A model generated the notes under the pieces. That model was not told the DNA's origin and made no database searches. It worked only from the letters and a program-made list of their open reading frames with translations. From Firm-04 sp946413695 (lineage in GTDB: Bacteria > Bacillota > Clostridia > Oscillospirales > Ruminococcaceae), in assembly GCA_946413695.1 (NCBI GenBank), contig CAMKLV010000004.1, positions 28,075 to 92,074 on the forward strand: a stretch of DNA of 64,000 bases, written 5' to 3'. Position numbers and translations under genes: made by a program. Every line of letters begins with the position of its first letter. Position 1 is the stretch's first letter. Below are positions 16,680-25,549 of the stretch, piece by piece.

Positions 16680-19600
16680 TCAATCTGTTGTGAATTGAAT
16701 CGGTTGAATTTCTTGAAGTCTGATTTGCATTCTGTCAACAATTTCTGTGTCACCACTCAGATTATCTCTTTCATCCGGCAGAGAATCCGGATCAGGCTTC
16801 GTATCTTCAAAAATCTTTTCCATCCAGGAAAAACAGAATTCAAAGAAGATATCTGTTAAGGTGATCGCATTTTGCAGCAAAGGCAATTCAACGCCGTATC
16901 CCATGATTTTGATTATCAGTACACCGTTCTCAATTCGGACTGAAAAATCCAGAGGATTGGCGACGGTATGGTATACCCTTTCAACGATCAGTCCGAAACG
17001 GTCAACCAAAAATTCTGTTAATACTTCTTCGACATCATGACCAAGTGCTGTATTATCGGACTTTTTTCCCTTCAGCAGATAGTTCAGAACTGGTCCCAAT
17101 GCGATCATACCGGCATCAATCGTCTCTGAAGCAGTGAAGGTAATGCATTCGGCAGATGCATCAAGAAATTGCTTTATATTCTGCCGAATGACGTTTTCTG
17201 CCTGTAATCTTGCAGCATGGGCAGCCTCATAGCCTGCCTGTGTCAATGAGGTACCGCTGACAGCATAAGCCTGCCTGACCGACTGTGTAAATGCTTTCAT
17301 GCCTGCATTATGGATCATGCTGTTTGCGGCATTGTTCACAAGGTTGTTCAATCTTCCTGCAAACCATTTTCCAATGCGTTCAATCCATGACTTTGATGCA
17401 TTCACCGCAGCCTCTGACAACGTTTCAAGCTGCTTTTTGAACCAGCTTTTGAAGTATTGGAGACCGAGATCTCCGAATGCTGCAAGCACGGATTTATAAA
17501 TATCGCCCTTTTCATTTCCGGCGTTTTCAGAATCCGTTACGCCTTTCCCGAAAAAGTAGTGGTTTGCAAATGAGTACATCAGATAGGCTGAAACGATTTG
17601 TCCCATTTTTTCGATCTTAATATCACCGCCGGTCAATGCCTCACCCAAGCCTGCCTGAATAGCGCCGACAAGATTCTTGAAAAACTGCAAATCATTATAA
17701 TTGCCGTCCCATTCAGAACCCGGTCCGATGTACTGACCGATGAACTCGGCAAGCATATTTTTCAGCGGATTGAGGAACGCGGCAGCAGTGCCTCCGTATA
17801 CAGGAAAATAGTACTTCAGCAGATATTCTATTGCATGATCGCCCGCTTTGACAAGTGCACTTGTAACCACGATGTATCTTGTCATGGTTTCATCAATTTC
17901 CTGATATTCCCGGCTCTGCTTCTCATAAAAATGTTTGCCGCTCAGAATAATATAGTTTCGGATGTCCTCGAGCTCTGCCGCGGAGTGATCTTTGGCTTTA
18001 TGCGCCCGTATCAGCGCACGAATCTGCGGATCTTCACCGATACCGAAAATCTCGACCGCCTTGCGAAGTCTGTCATAGGCTCTCTGCCACTCCGCTGAAC
18101 TCGGCGGCGCCGGCTGTTCTCCGGTAAAGGCAAGCGGCAGCTCAGCTTTTTCTGAATATCGTTCACCGTCATAAGCGATTTCCATTTTCGCCTGATACGG
18201 CTTGCCGATCATAGGTAAGGTATCCTGTGGATAGATATAGATTCCGCTGACATCCATATTTGAAAGCCTGTACCGGAAATTCTCTGTGAAAGTATTTCCG
18301 TATGCATGATTATCATCAATATCTCCGAAAGACAATCCGTGATTCTCCTCGATGACAGCTTTGCCGTCATCGCCTGTATAGGCGTAAATCACATAGAAAG
18401 ATGTCGGCTTGATCTTTGCATAACCCGGGCTTGCGTTTGGGTCTTCGCAGGTATCAATGGTGAGCCTGCCGTCGGTCACCGTTTCGGCAAAGACAGATAA
18501 GCCGTCCGGATACAAGATGACAGAGATATAGCTGTCAACAACCATTCCGCTGGGGAATTCCGCGTGGATGGGTATTTTTATTTCCTTGGGGTTTGCAAAT
18601 ATTCCTGCTTCCTTTTCCATGATCTGCGAGAGATTTTCCACAGTTGCACGGTAAGCAAAGGCTGTTTTTTCATCGTGCACATAGGTTACCCGAAATTCGT
18701 CCGGGGGGAGAAAATCAATCGTTTTCGGTTCCTCTGATGTCATGATAAACACAAACGGAACCATCACCTGACCGCCGCCTCCTGCTACCATATCAATTTC
18801 TGAATAGTCCGAATCTGTATCAAACCGATTTTCCTGTTCCAGCCATCCCCAGAATCTGATCCGCGGATCATTCGCTTTGAAATGAACATGATTCGTAAAT
18901 GAACCGCCAATGTCCTCGTAGATGAAAGTCACAATCGGTTCCCCGACCGCCCCCGACAGCTTCACGGTTGCGCTGTTCCATGATTCATCAGACATGCCTG
19001 TCTGAACAACAGTGACGGCATCGCTTCCTTCCACAATCCGGATATTCTGTGCAAGCTGTCCGCTGTATTCTGAACCGTTTTCATCCTCAACCAGAATCGT
19101 TGCAAAAACCTGTTCTTCCTTATCCGGATAAAGCGTGTCACCGAAATTCTTATATATTGCCATTTCGTATTTGCGGCGCTTTTTTTCTTCTTCGCCGTTC
19201 TGCATTGCCGATGCCGCAGCGCCGGCAGCAACTGCTACAGCGACTGCGGCTGCCGCAGTTTTGGTGCCTTCTACAATATCCGCGGAAAAACTGGAATAAG
19301 AGACTGTCTCCGGCATTTCTTCTGCATTGGTATCCACTTCCTGATGAATCAGCTTACCCGGATGAAAAAACGCCCCCAAACCAAGTGTGCTGTCTTCTAT
19401 ATCCTGAACATTATAGCACATATGGATGACCATGGATTTGCCGACCAGATTCGGATAGCGTTTCGTATCCGTTGAGTTGGCTCGGGTATATTTGCCATGG
19501 AAAACTACATACAAATATCCGGTTTTCATTTCCCAGCGAAACATCTCAAACGGATTCTTGATGTCAAATCCAAAATCAGATACTTCTCTTGCCCAATAGA

Positions 19601-20084
19601 CATTGGCAGATGTGATTTCATAAGAATGATTGTAGGTGACCTTGTTTTCGCCGCTTCCTTCTGTAAAACGGCCGAATTCCAGTATCTTCGGTGAATAGCT
19701 TTCATTGTAGTACATCAGCGAATTCTCATATGCGCGGTTGCCCTCGGCATTATAAAAATTCCCGCTGATCGTAAATTCAGGAAAAGCGACCTCATTCCCT
19801 TCCCGATGTGAAAGCGGCTGGGAAAAATAGAATTTTCCTTTGCCGTAGAATTTAATCTCGGCGGGAGCAAGCTCGTTTCCGCTGATGATTGCATTGTCGT
19901 CAAGATTCGTCAGATCATGCGTGATCCCAATCCATCCGTCCATTTTTGCATCGAGCAAACAGGTATAGGCACCCGTTTCTTTGTCTGCATATACCGTCAG
20001 GAAAGGATCTCCGAGAAAAAAGAAGCTTGCGAATACGATACAAAACGAAAGGAAACAATACAGAAAACGTTTACAGGTCTTCAT
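16680..20084 (-). CDS. 1134-aa secreted or membrane protein of unknown function
   Basis: The start is ATG 20084, placed 8 bases after GCAAAGGAG; a GTG at 20093 is the alternative. An N-terminal hydrophobic segment (RFLYCFLSFCIVFASFFFLG) is followed by a beta-rich region of about 240 residues. Then comes a small-residue hydrophobic stretch (AAAAVAVAVAAGAAASAMQ, about residue 280) with a charged EEEKKRRKYE segment after it, and two Ig-like beta domains. The last 450 residues are helical with amphipathic stretches (GGTAAAFLNPLKNMLAEFIG, SVLAAFGDLGLQYFKSWFKK). I recognise no family. It is the last gene of an operon with a zinc-ribbon membrane protein whose stop (TGA 20090-20092) is 5 bases upstream. 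The helical C-terminus could insert into membranes, but that is a guess. Confidence 0.75.
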   Translation of the reverse strand: MKTCKRFLYCFLSFCIVFASFFFLGDPFLTVYADKETGAYTCLLDAKMDGWIGITHDLTNLDDNAIISGNELAPAEIKFYGKGKFYFSQPLSHREGNEVAFPEFTISGNFYNAEGNRAYENSLMYYNESYSPKILEFGRFTEGSGENKVTYNHSYEITSANVYWAREVSDFGFDIKNPFEMFRWEMKTGYLYVVFHGKYTRANSTDTKRYPNLVGKSMVIHMCYNVQDIEDSTLGLGAFFHPGKLIHQEVDTNAEEMPETVSYSSFSADIVEGTKTAAAAVAVAVAAGAAASAMQNGEEEKKRRKYEMAIYKNFGDTLYPDKEEQVFATILVEDENGSEYSGQLAQNIRIVEGSDAVTVVQTGMSDESWNSATVKLSGAVGEPIVTFIYEDIGGSFTNHVHFKANDPRIRFWGWLEQENRFDTDSDYSEIDMVAGGGGQVMVPFVFIMTSEEPKTIDFLPPDEFRVTYVHDEKTAFAYRATVENLSQIMEKEAGIFANPKEIKIPIHAEFPSGMVVDSYISVILYPDGLSVFAETVTDGRLTIDTCEDPNASPGYAKIKPTSFYVIYAYTGDDGKAVIEENHGLSFGDIDDNHAYGNTFTENFRYRLSNMDVSGIYIYPQDTLPMIGKPYQAKMEIAYDGERYSEKAELPLAFTGEQPAPPSSAEWQRAYDRLRKAVEIFGIGEDPQIRALIRAHKAKDHSAAELEDIRNYIILSGKHFYEKQSREYQEIDETMTRYIVVTSALVKAGDHAIEYLLKYYFPVYGGTAAAFLNPLKNMLAEFIGQYIGPGSEWDGNYNDLQFFKNLVGAIQAGLGEALTGGDIKIEKMGQIVSAYLMYSFANHYFFGKGVTDSENAGNEKGDIYKSVLAAFGDLGLQYFKSWFKKQLETLSEAAVNASKSWIERIGKWFAGRLNNLVNNAANSMIHNAGMKAFTQSVRQAYAVSGTSLTQAGYEAAHAARLQAENVIRQNIKQFLDASAECITFTASETIDAGMIALGPVLNYLLKGKKSDNTALGHDVEEVLTEFLVDRFGLIVERVYHTVANPLDFSVRIENGVLIIKIMGYGVELPLLQNAITLTDIFFEFCFSWMEKIFEDTKPDPDSLPDERDNLSGDTEIVDRMQIRLQEIQPIQFTTD

Positions 20085-20089
20085 TTTTC

Positions 20090-21097
20090 TCACTCCTTTG
20101 CAAGCTTTGTATCTCTTGTTTTGGTAATCAGCCGCAGGAACCAGCCGACTGCCATGACAATCAGCGGCAGAATATATGAATACTCAAATTTTCCGCCCAG
20201 TACAGCGGGAACTGCAATTCCTGCAATCGCACCGAGAATCGTACTTTTATAACGCTTCGCGGATACAAGTGTATTGCTGTCCGTTTTCAATCTTGAAAAT
20301 GCAGCACAAACTGTATTGATGTATCCCTTGTTCAGTGTCACTGCCTGAAGGAGCAAGAGAATTCCGCTGACAGCCACCGGCAGACCTTCCGGCGAAAGCC
20401 CGGTCAGAAGCTTATACCAGATTGCCGAAATCCCCATTCCTGTCAGAATGCTGCCGAATGAGACGCCGTTTTTCAGGAGTGCGCCTGCGCCCTTAACGGT
20501 TCTGCCGATGCCTCCGAGAAATAAGGATGAGAATGCAGATGCTACAGTACCGATTCCGATGATTCCGGAAAGCATACCCGGAAAGGCTCGTTCCATGCCG
20601 GCGGAGTATGTCAGCATGGAAAGGAGACTGCCAATCTGGTCATCATCTCCGAGTTTTCGCGCTAAAAATAGCATAACACCAAACAGAATCGCAGGAATGA
20701 TCGCAACGGGATGTTTGAAAAAGGAACCCAGCCACGAAAAAACTTTGATGAATCCGGATAATACAGAAATAACCGGTCCGGCTACAAGCTCTGCACCTAC
20801 AGTACCGGATACTTTTCTGATACCCGCTGAGATTCCATTCTGCATCACCATCTGTCCGGAACCGGAATATGCAATGATGTTGTTCTGGATGGATTTGGCC
20901 GATTGCGATTGCGGCTGCATTGCCGGAAAATTTCTGAAAACAGCAGTCTGTTCCGGAACAACAGCAGATTTGAGATTCTGTTTTTGAACAGAAGGCTTTT
21001 CGGCAGGCTGATTCTCGACAGGCTGTCTTTTCCCGCATTGCATACAAAAACGATCATTCTCGTCCACTTGAGAGCCGCAGTGTATACAGTATTTCAT
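20090..21097 (-). CDS. Zinc-ribbon polytopic membrane protein
   Basis: 335 residues from the ATG behind AAAGGCGGTGCAATT. An N-terminal zinc ribbon (YCIHCGSQVDENDRFCMQCGK, two CxxC knuckles with CGS and CGK) is followed by a disordered Gln/Pro-rich linker. Six or so hydrophobic segments follow between residues 130 and 325, many rich in Gly and Ser. No family is evident. It has its own consensus promoter and is co-transcribed with the 1134-residue protein downstream, which suggests they work together at the membrane. Confidence 0.75.
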   Translation of the reverse strand: MKYCIHCGSQVDENDRFCMQCGKRQPVENQPAEKPSVQKQNLKSAVVPEQTAVFRNFPAMQPQSQSAKSIQNNIIAYSGSGQMVMQNGISAGIRKVSGTVGAELVAGPVISVLSGFIKVFSWLGSFFKHPVAIIPAILFGVMLFLARKLGDDDQIGSLLSMLTYSAGMERAFPGMLSGIIGIGTVASAFSSLFLGGIGRTVKGAGALLKNGVSFGSILTGMGISAIWYKLLTGLSPEGLPVAVSGILLLLQAVTLNKGYINTVCAAFSRLKTDSNTLVSAKRYKSTILGAIAGIAVPAVLGGKFEYSYILPLIVMAVGWFLRLITKTRDTKLAKE

Positions 21098-21180
21098 AAT
21101 TGCACCGCCTTTCTGACAGGCATTTAACAAATCGAACTGATTCGGTTGCAGGATAAAATGGTAATGTGTATATTATTTTT

Positions 21181-21209
21181 ATTATAGCAGATGGAATTGC
21201 TATTGTCAA
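21181..21209 (-). promoter_or_regulatory. Consensus promoter of the second zinc-ribbon operon
   Basis: Reverse-strand TTGACA (21204-21209), 17 bases, TATAAT (21181-21186): both hexamers match consensus exactly. It drives the genes at 21097 and 20084. Confidence 0.85.
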
Positions 21210-21301
21210 TAAAATTTCTATGAATTCTCGTGACAAACTATTCAACCTGAACCACTTTTCCATCTTAGCAGATGCATGAGAAGATGCTGCACTGCAAAAA
21301 A

Positions 21302-21396
21302 GGCCGGCATCTGACTGCCGGCCTCATTTTCATGGCCTTTTTGTGTTAATAATCTTGCACGATGTCAAGCGAAATGCCCGGTGCTGCCGGGCATTT
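21302..21396 (-). terminator. Double terminator between the two zinc-ribbon operons
   Basis: Two hairpins, GGCCGGCA/TGCCGGCC (21302-21323, reverse strand followed by TTTTTT) and AAATGCCCGG/CCGGGCATTT (21372-21396), end the upper operon. With the promoter at 21181 they account for the 380-base gap; I see nothing else in it. Confidence 0.7.
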
Positions 21397-21477
21397 CCGT
21401 TTGTTCATTTGCTCTCACTGCTTCCTTACGCACGAACTGTTTTCATGCCATGTTGAAATAAGCCGCAATATATTAAG

Positions 21478-22251
21478 TCACTTTCTGACTGCATCAGCCA
21501 GAATTCTTGCGCTGATATACTCCAGTACGAAATCAAAATCCGCAGAATCTGCATACACCTGATTCTTTTCGAGCAGCTCATTGACATAGATCGTGTGCTG
21601 TCTGCGGCGCGCCTTGACATTCCGAACTTTTGCAAAATCAGAATGCAGACTGTTATGGATCGCGGTGTTGATGCCGATTCCTGTTGTTGTGAGATTGCCG
21701 GTCATTGCGCCTGCCATTGCTGTCAGCCAGCCGATGGCCTGTGCCTTTTCAAACTGCTTCTGCATCTGGGTATGTGTTACGCCTTCATCGTTCATCTCAA
21801 ATAGCACGATATATTTCCAGCCGTTCATAGCTGCAACGATCACATACGAAAGAAGACCAATCACCAGCATCACAAGTGTTATGATCCCCAAAGCAAAGGT
21901 GTTGTTCAGAAAGACCACCGCGTCAAAACCGCCGTCGAACAGCATCAGGATCGTTTCAAACAGCCAGATGCCGCCGAATATCCCGCCAAATATCTTAAAA
22001 AGCGTAAACAGGATTGCAGGGTTCTTCATCATTCTGAATTCGTATATCCAGCGATACATACCATCCGGACACAGATAAATATTCTCTGTGACCTTCTCTC
22101 CCTGAAATACGTTGTCCTGAACGAGAGAAACTTGGACCTGTATGTCTGTTTCCGCTTCAGTGCGCATTTCACCGCTGTCCAGAGCAGCGCCGCATTGCTC
22201 GCAGAAGTGCATGTTATCGTCTGTTTGGAAACCGCAGTTCGGACAGAACAT
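21478..22251 (-). CDS. Zinc-ribbon membrane protein
   Basis: 257 residues. The N-terminal zinc ribbon is FCPNCGFQTDDNMHFCEQCG. Two transmembrane segments lie at about residues 75-100 and 130-160. Between the ribbon and the membrane part is VTENIYLCPDGMYRWIYEF, and after it a domain WKYIVLFEMNDEGVTHTQMQ that looks like a PH-like beta domain. The C-terminal stretch NQVYADSADFDFVLEYISARI is conserved-looking. No precise family named. Third gene of the upper operon, ending at a double terminator. Confidence 0.72.
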   Translation of the reverse strand: MFCPNCGFQTDDNMHFCEQCGAALDSGEMRTEAETDIQVQVSLVQDNVFQGEKVTENIYLCPDGMYRWIYEFRMMKNPAILFTLFKIFGGIFGGIWLFETILMLFDGGFDAVVFLNNTFALGIITLVMLVIGLLSYVIVAAMNGWKYIVLFEMNDEGVTHTQMQKQFEKAQAIGWLTAMAGAMTGNLTTTGIGINTAIHNSLHSDFAKVRNVKARRRQHTIYVNELLEKNQVYADSADFDFVLEYISARILADAVRK

Positions 22252-22301
22252 ATCCTTCCCCCCTCATTCAGATTATTCCGGCATACCGGACAGCAGGATC
22301 T

Positions 22302-23048
22302 CTATTTCAGCAAAGGTACGCCGCATTTTTGACAGCGATCCGCCTCCACAGGATTTTCCCTTTCGCAAACGACACAATACAGGCAGCGGGCTGTCGATTT
22401 CTCATACCGTTCATACGGGAATGCGAACTTCGGATGAAACCGGAACCGATCCCCTATGTTAAGATAATTCCATGCAAAGGCCCTGCTTCGGTCTGTTTCA
22501 ACGATTTTCTTTCGTTTGCCGTCATCCGTCTGCACTGTGATCGTATATTCGGTATAACTGTCGTTCCCGTTGTGTGTCCGTATGCGGCTCTTCTTATCGA
22601 TCACGACTGCATCATACGGTTTTTGTCGTGCTGAAGAGAATTTGCTGATCAGTGTGCAAATGAGGAAAACGGAAGATATGAAGAGACCGGCCTTGAGCGC
22701 CTGTTCCATCGGCATCTTGTCGGTGACAATACTATATATGACACATCCGATCAGCGGAAGCGGAATCAGAAAAACGGCAAAGATGTTCCCTGCTTTTTTG
22801 TTTTTCCGAAGCGCCTGCAAAATCTCCGGATCGTTGCAGCGATCCGAATATCCCGGTGCGGGAATACCGTTTCGCACAGCTCCGTTTCCTGCATAAAAGC
22901 GAGAAAGATCCAACTCCGGAGCCTGCTGCTGTCCGACCGCCTGAGCGGGGACAGGATCTGCGGTCTGCGCTGTCAGCGGCGCACCGCAGTATTCGCAAAA
23001 TCTCATCTGTCCCTGTATCTGTGAACCGCAATTCTGGCAAAAGCTCAT
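22302..23048 (-). CDS. Membrane protein with N- and C-terminal zinc ribbons
   Basis: 248 residues from the ATG behind AGAAGGTGCAGGAA. An N-terminal ribbon (FCQNCGSQIQGQMRFCEYCG) and a second one at the C-terminus (CVVCERENPVEADRCQKCG) bracket two transmembrane helices (about residues 92-140). A beta domain of about 70 residues (YTEYTITVQTDDGKRKKIVE, then WNYLNIGDRFRFHP) resembles DUF3592-like extracytoplasmic or membrane-adjacent modules. Spacing of 50 bases to each neighbour supports one operon. Confidence 0.72.
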   Translation of the reverse strand: MSFCQNCGSQIQGQMRFCEYCGAPLTAQTADPVPAQAVGQQQAPELDLSRFYAGNGAVRNGIPAPGYSDRCNDPEILQALRKNKKAGNIFAVFLIPLPLIGCVIYSIVTDKMPMEQALKAGLFISSVFLICTLISKFSSARQKPYDAVVIDKKSRIRTHNGNDSYTEYTITVQTDDGKRKKIVETDRSRAFAWNYLNIGDRFRFHPKFAFPYERYEKSTARCLYCVVCERENPVEADRCQKCGVPLLK

Positions 23049-23108
23049 TTCCTGCACCTTCTTTCTGTAAAAATCAATCTGTCAAACGTATCACCTTCAT
23101 TCCGGATG

Positions 23109-24197
23109 TTACGGTCTGACTAGAGCGAGGAATGCATTCGTACCGTCCTGTGTTGTCAGGAAGCCGGTTGCATATTGTTTTCCGTTGTTATTCCAGAAAT
23201 TATCAATATTGATCAGCGCAGGACCGTTTGCAGAAATACCGGTATTGGTAACGGAACCATTGAAAACACTGTCCTCCATATCATCAAGGTATGATATTTC
23301 AGAATAATCCGGAGCCAGGAGATACCAGTCTATGACGACCTGCACAAGATTATTGTCATCCACTGTGATGATGACATTATCGAGTTCGCGTGTGAAGATA
23401 CCGTTGGGATCATCCGGATTGTAAATGATCATGGCTTTCCAGCCGCCGTTGTAATCCTTCACACTTGCGATGTAATTTGCTCCTTCCGGCGCTTCTCTGA
23501 TAAAGCCGAACTGCCCGTAACACCATTCAAACTCATTAAAGGAGGGACGCTGACTGGTGGAGTATAACCGTGATGCATCCTCCGACGGATCATAGCCGCC
23601 GATCAGATCCTGCGGGTAATCTGTGATGACGACTGCACCATCCGGTTCTGTCTGTGCTGCTGCGGCTGTTTCAGATACAATTTGTGCTGTTGTGACTGTT
23701 TCAGATGCAGTCAGCGTGCTGCCGCTTTCACTCTGCACTGAAATCTGCGTTTCGCTCATTGTCTGGATACCGCTGCTGCCGTTATCCCGATGCAGCAGAT
23801 AGCCGGGCTTGATAAAAAGCAGGATACCGGCCGCCACCACAAGGAAGAACAATATCACGATCACTATAATCAGCAAAACTGAATTCGACTGTGACTGAGG
23901 CGGCTGCGGCGGAGCAGCATAGACCGGCGCAGCATTCTGCCGGAACTGCTGATTCTGATACGGCTGCTGCGGATATCTCGGCTGCGGTGTCGGCGGTGCC
24001 TGATACGGCTGCTGATTTTGCCGCGGCGGTGTCTGCGGATTCTGAGCCGGCGGCGTTATCGGCGTCTGTGAAGCAGGCGTGACAGGCTGTTTTGACTGAC
24101 CGGCATTTGCTTCCGGTGTTTTGGAAACAGGTTCTCCGCATGAACCGCAGAATGATGCACCTGAGTTAATTTGTTGACCGCAATTTCTACAGAACAT
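23109..24197 (-). CDS. Zinc-ribbon, Pro/Gln-rich, single-pass membrane protein
   Basis: 362 residues. The N-terminal ribbon FCRNCGQQINSGASFCGSCG is followed by about 90 residues rich in Pro, Gln and Tyr (PYQNQQF), and one strong transmembrane helix (NSVLLIIVIVILFFLVVAAG, about 107-135). A Ser/Thr-rich spacer and an outward domain of about 170 residues follow (FNEFEWCYGQFGFIREAPEG, YNGGWKAMIIYNPDD). Topology should be ribbon inside, domain outside. First gene of the upper operon, behind a promoter at 24.27 kb. The outer domain is not one I can name. Confidence 0.75.
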   Translation of the reverse strand: MFCRNCGQQINSGASFCGSCGEPVSKTPEANAGQSKQPVTPASQTPITPPAQNPQTPPRQNQQPYQAPPTPQPRYPQQPYQNQQFRQNAAPVYAAPPQPPQSQSNSVLLIIVIVILFFLVVAAGILLFIKPGYLLHRDNGSSGIQTMSETQISVQSESGSTLTASETVTTAQIVSETAAAAQTEPDGAVVITDYPQDLIGGYDPSEDASRLYSTSQRPSFNEFEWCYGQFGFIREAPEGANYIASVKDYNGGWKAMIIYNPDDPNGIFTRELDNVIITVDDNNLVQVVIDWYLLAPDYSEISYLDDMEDSVFNGSVTNTGISANGPALINIDNFWNNNGKQYATGFLTTQDGTNAFLALVRP

Positions 24198-24268
24198 AGC
24201 AACACCTCCGAATCATAATAATTTATGCTGTTTCCCTAAAAATAGCCAACCAAAACATTGTTTTTTAT

Positions 24269-24297
24269 ATTATAGCACATCCATACAGAAAAGTCAA
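24269..24297 (-). promoter_or_regulatory. Promoter of the upper zinc-ribbon operon
   Basis: Reverse-strand TTGACT (24292-24297), 17 bases, TATAAT (24269-24274), about 70 bases before the start at 24197. In the rest of 24298-24590 there is only one unsupported 57-codon frame (24404-24577) without a ribosome binding site. Confidence 0.75.
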
Positions 24298-24589
24298 TAA
24301 AAATAATCAAGCCTGTATTCAATTTCACGCCCGAATTTCATGTAAAGATCATCAAAATATGTTGATATAATAAATGATATCTGGTAAAACAGGACTATAA
24401 ACTATGCTAACGAATCCGGAATATATACTGCATCAAGCCAATAAGCCTTTCATGCTATTGTTTTCTCAAAAAATCTCTCACCCGCATTTTCACCTTGAAC
24501 AGAAGGCAGATACAGTGAAACCGCCTGTATCCACACATTGCATGCCGGTATTCAACCGGAGAAGGAGCTTCCTGTAGAAGATAAAAAAC

Positions 24590-24886
24590 GCGGGTTGCAA
24601 AAAGGAACACCTCGTAGTAGAATGTAAATACTGACGATGCGAAAGTTAGTACTACAAACTACAGGAAGGTGTTCTAATATGAATTATACACAAAATGAGA
24701 AGCTTTTGCAAGTAGGAGAGAAAAATTGAATAATCGGCATAGACATAGGTAGCCAAAAGCACTATGCGAGAGCGTTTGACTGGAGAGGAATCGAGTGCTC
24801 GAAGAAAGCGTATGCATTTTCAAATGACGTTGAGGGATTTGCAGGCTTTCTGGAATGGGTGTCAGATATTCAGGAGAAGACCGGGA
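24590..24886 (+). pseudogene. IS110-family transposase, 5' fragment with stop codon
   Basis: From ATG 24679, behind AGGAAGGTG, the frame reads MNYTQNEKLLQVGEKN, then a TGA, then IIGIDIGSQKHYARAFDWRG with the first catalytic Asp of the DEDD (RuvC-like) nuclease of IS110 transposases, and runs to VSDIQEKTG at about 24886 where homology ends. The element end before the gene (from about 24590) is kept. About 60 of the usual 400 residues remain, so this is a dead relic at the inner edge of element 2. Confidence 0.75.
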
Positions 24887-25045
24887 ATTCCCGCCGTCGT
24901 CAAAACAGACCTGTGCTGTTTTTTCGCCTGATACCGTTGATTCCGTGCCCTGTAAGCTCAGAAAATTTCGTGTGATTTTGAGCGGAAACCACTTCAAAAT
25001 ACGGAAATTTCTTTCCAAATACGGAAAATGTCTGCAAAATCGGGG

Positions 25046-25096
25046 TAACAAAAATGTCGCATCCACGCGATTTCCACGTAAATACGACATTTTCTC
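25046..25096 (-). terminator. Terminator of the tRNA operon
   Basis: Reverse-strand ATGTCGTATTTACGTGG / CGCGTGGATGCGACAT arms followed by TTTTTGTT, directly after the tRNA-His gene. Confidence 0.75.
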
Positions 25097-25100
25097 AGCG

Positions 25101-25175
25101 GGTGGGTAGAGGGATTCGAACCCTCGGTCTTCGGGACCACAATCCGACGCTTTAACCAACTAAGCTATACCCACC
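25101..25175 (-). tRNA. tRNA-His (GTG), integration site
   Basis: Cloverleaf with 8-bp acceptor stem including the extra G(-1):C73 pair typical of tRNA-His, anticodon GTG in TTGTGGT, T-arm GGTTCGAATCC. CCA is not encoded. Its last 20 bases are the core repeated at 14.9 and 4.9 kb, which marks this gene as the attachment site used by the island. Confidence 0.93.
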
Positions 25176-25219
25176 ATATTCAATTTATAGAACGGAGCGA
25201 TGCTCCGGTTGCAAGCAGA

Positions 25220-25293
25220 CGCGCCTTAAAGGATTCGAACCTTTGACTTACTGCTTAGAAGGCAGTTACTCTATCCAGCTGAGTTAAAGGCGC
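25220..25293 (-). tRNA. tRNA-Arg (TCT)
   Basis: Acceptor GCGCCTT/AAGGCGC, anticodon TCT in CTTCTAA, T-loop GGTTCGAATCC. Middle gene of a three-tRNA operon. Confidence 0.93.
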
Positions 25294-25316
25294 ATTTGTC
25301 ATCCCGAAGATGACGA

Positions 25317-25387
<71 letters not shown>

Positions 25388-25438
25388 ACATCTGAACCAG
25401 TGCGGTCAGTTCGGTATCTTTCCGGCACTGCAAGGGTT

Positions 25439-25467
25439 ATTATATCATATTCCGGCGGATTTGTCAA
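25439..25467 (-). promoter_or_regulatory. Consensus promoter of the tRNA operon
   Basis: Reverse-strand TTGACA (25462-25467), 17 bases, TATAAT (25439-25444); exact consensus, as expected for stable RNA genes. Confidence 0.85.
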
Positions 25468-25501
25468 GGGGTTATCGAAAAAAATTCCGGTTCCGTCAAA
25501 G

Positions 25502-25530
25502 TTGACAGCAAATGTGATTTTTGTTATAAT
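25502..25530 (+). promoter_or_regulatory. Consensus promoter of the GGDEF-like gene
   Basis: TTGACA (25502-25507), 17 bases, TATAAT (25525-25530), 20 bases before the start codon and divergent from the tRNA promoter. Confidence 0.85.
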
Positions 25531-25549
25531 AAAATGGAAAGGCAGGTGC

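Larger units (their letters stand above)
14905..25120. mobile_element. Element 2 at tRNA-His (integrase lost)
   Basis: This 10.2-kb segment lies between the middle att copy and the intact tRNA-His 3' end. It contains an LRR-dockerin gene, the zinc-ribbon/large-protein gene cluster and an IS110 remnant, but no recombinase. Its left edge shares the TATTTGCGT-GTTTT box of element 1. I infer an older insertion at the same tRNA that lost its integrase, or cargo displaced when element 1 inserted next to it. Confidence 0.55.

Noticed and set aside
24404..24577. 57-codon frame between the zinc-ribbon operon and the IS110 remnant
   Set aside because: No ribosome binding site, no promoter, low-complexity product and no recognisable motif.
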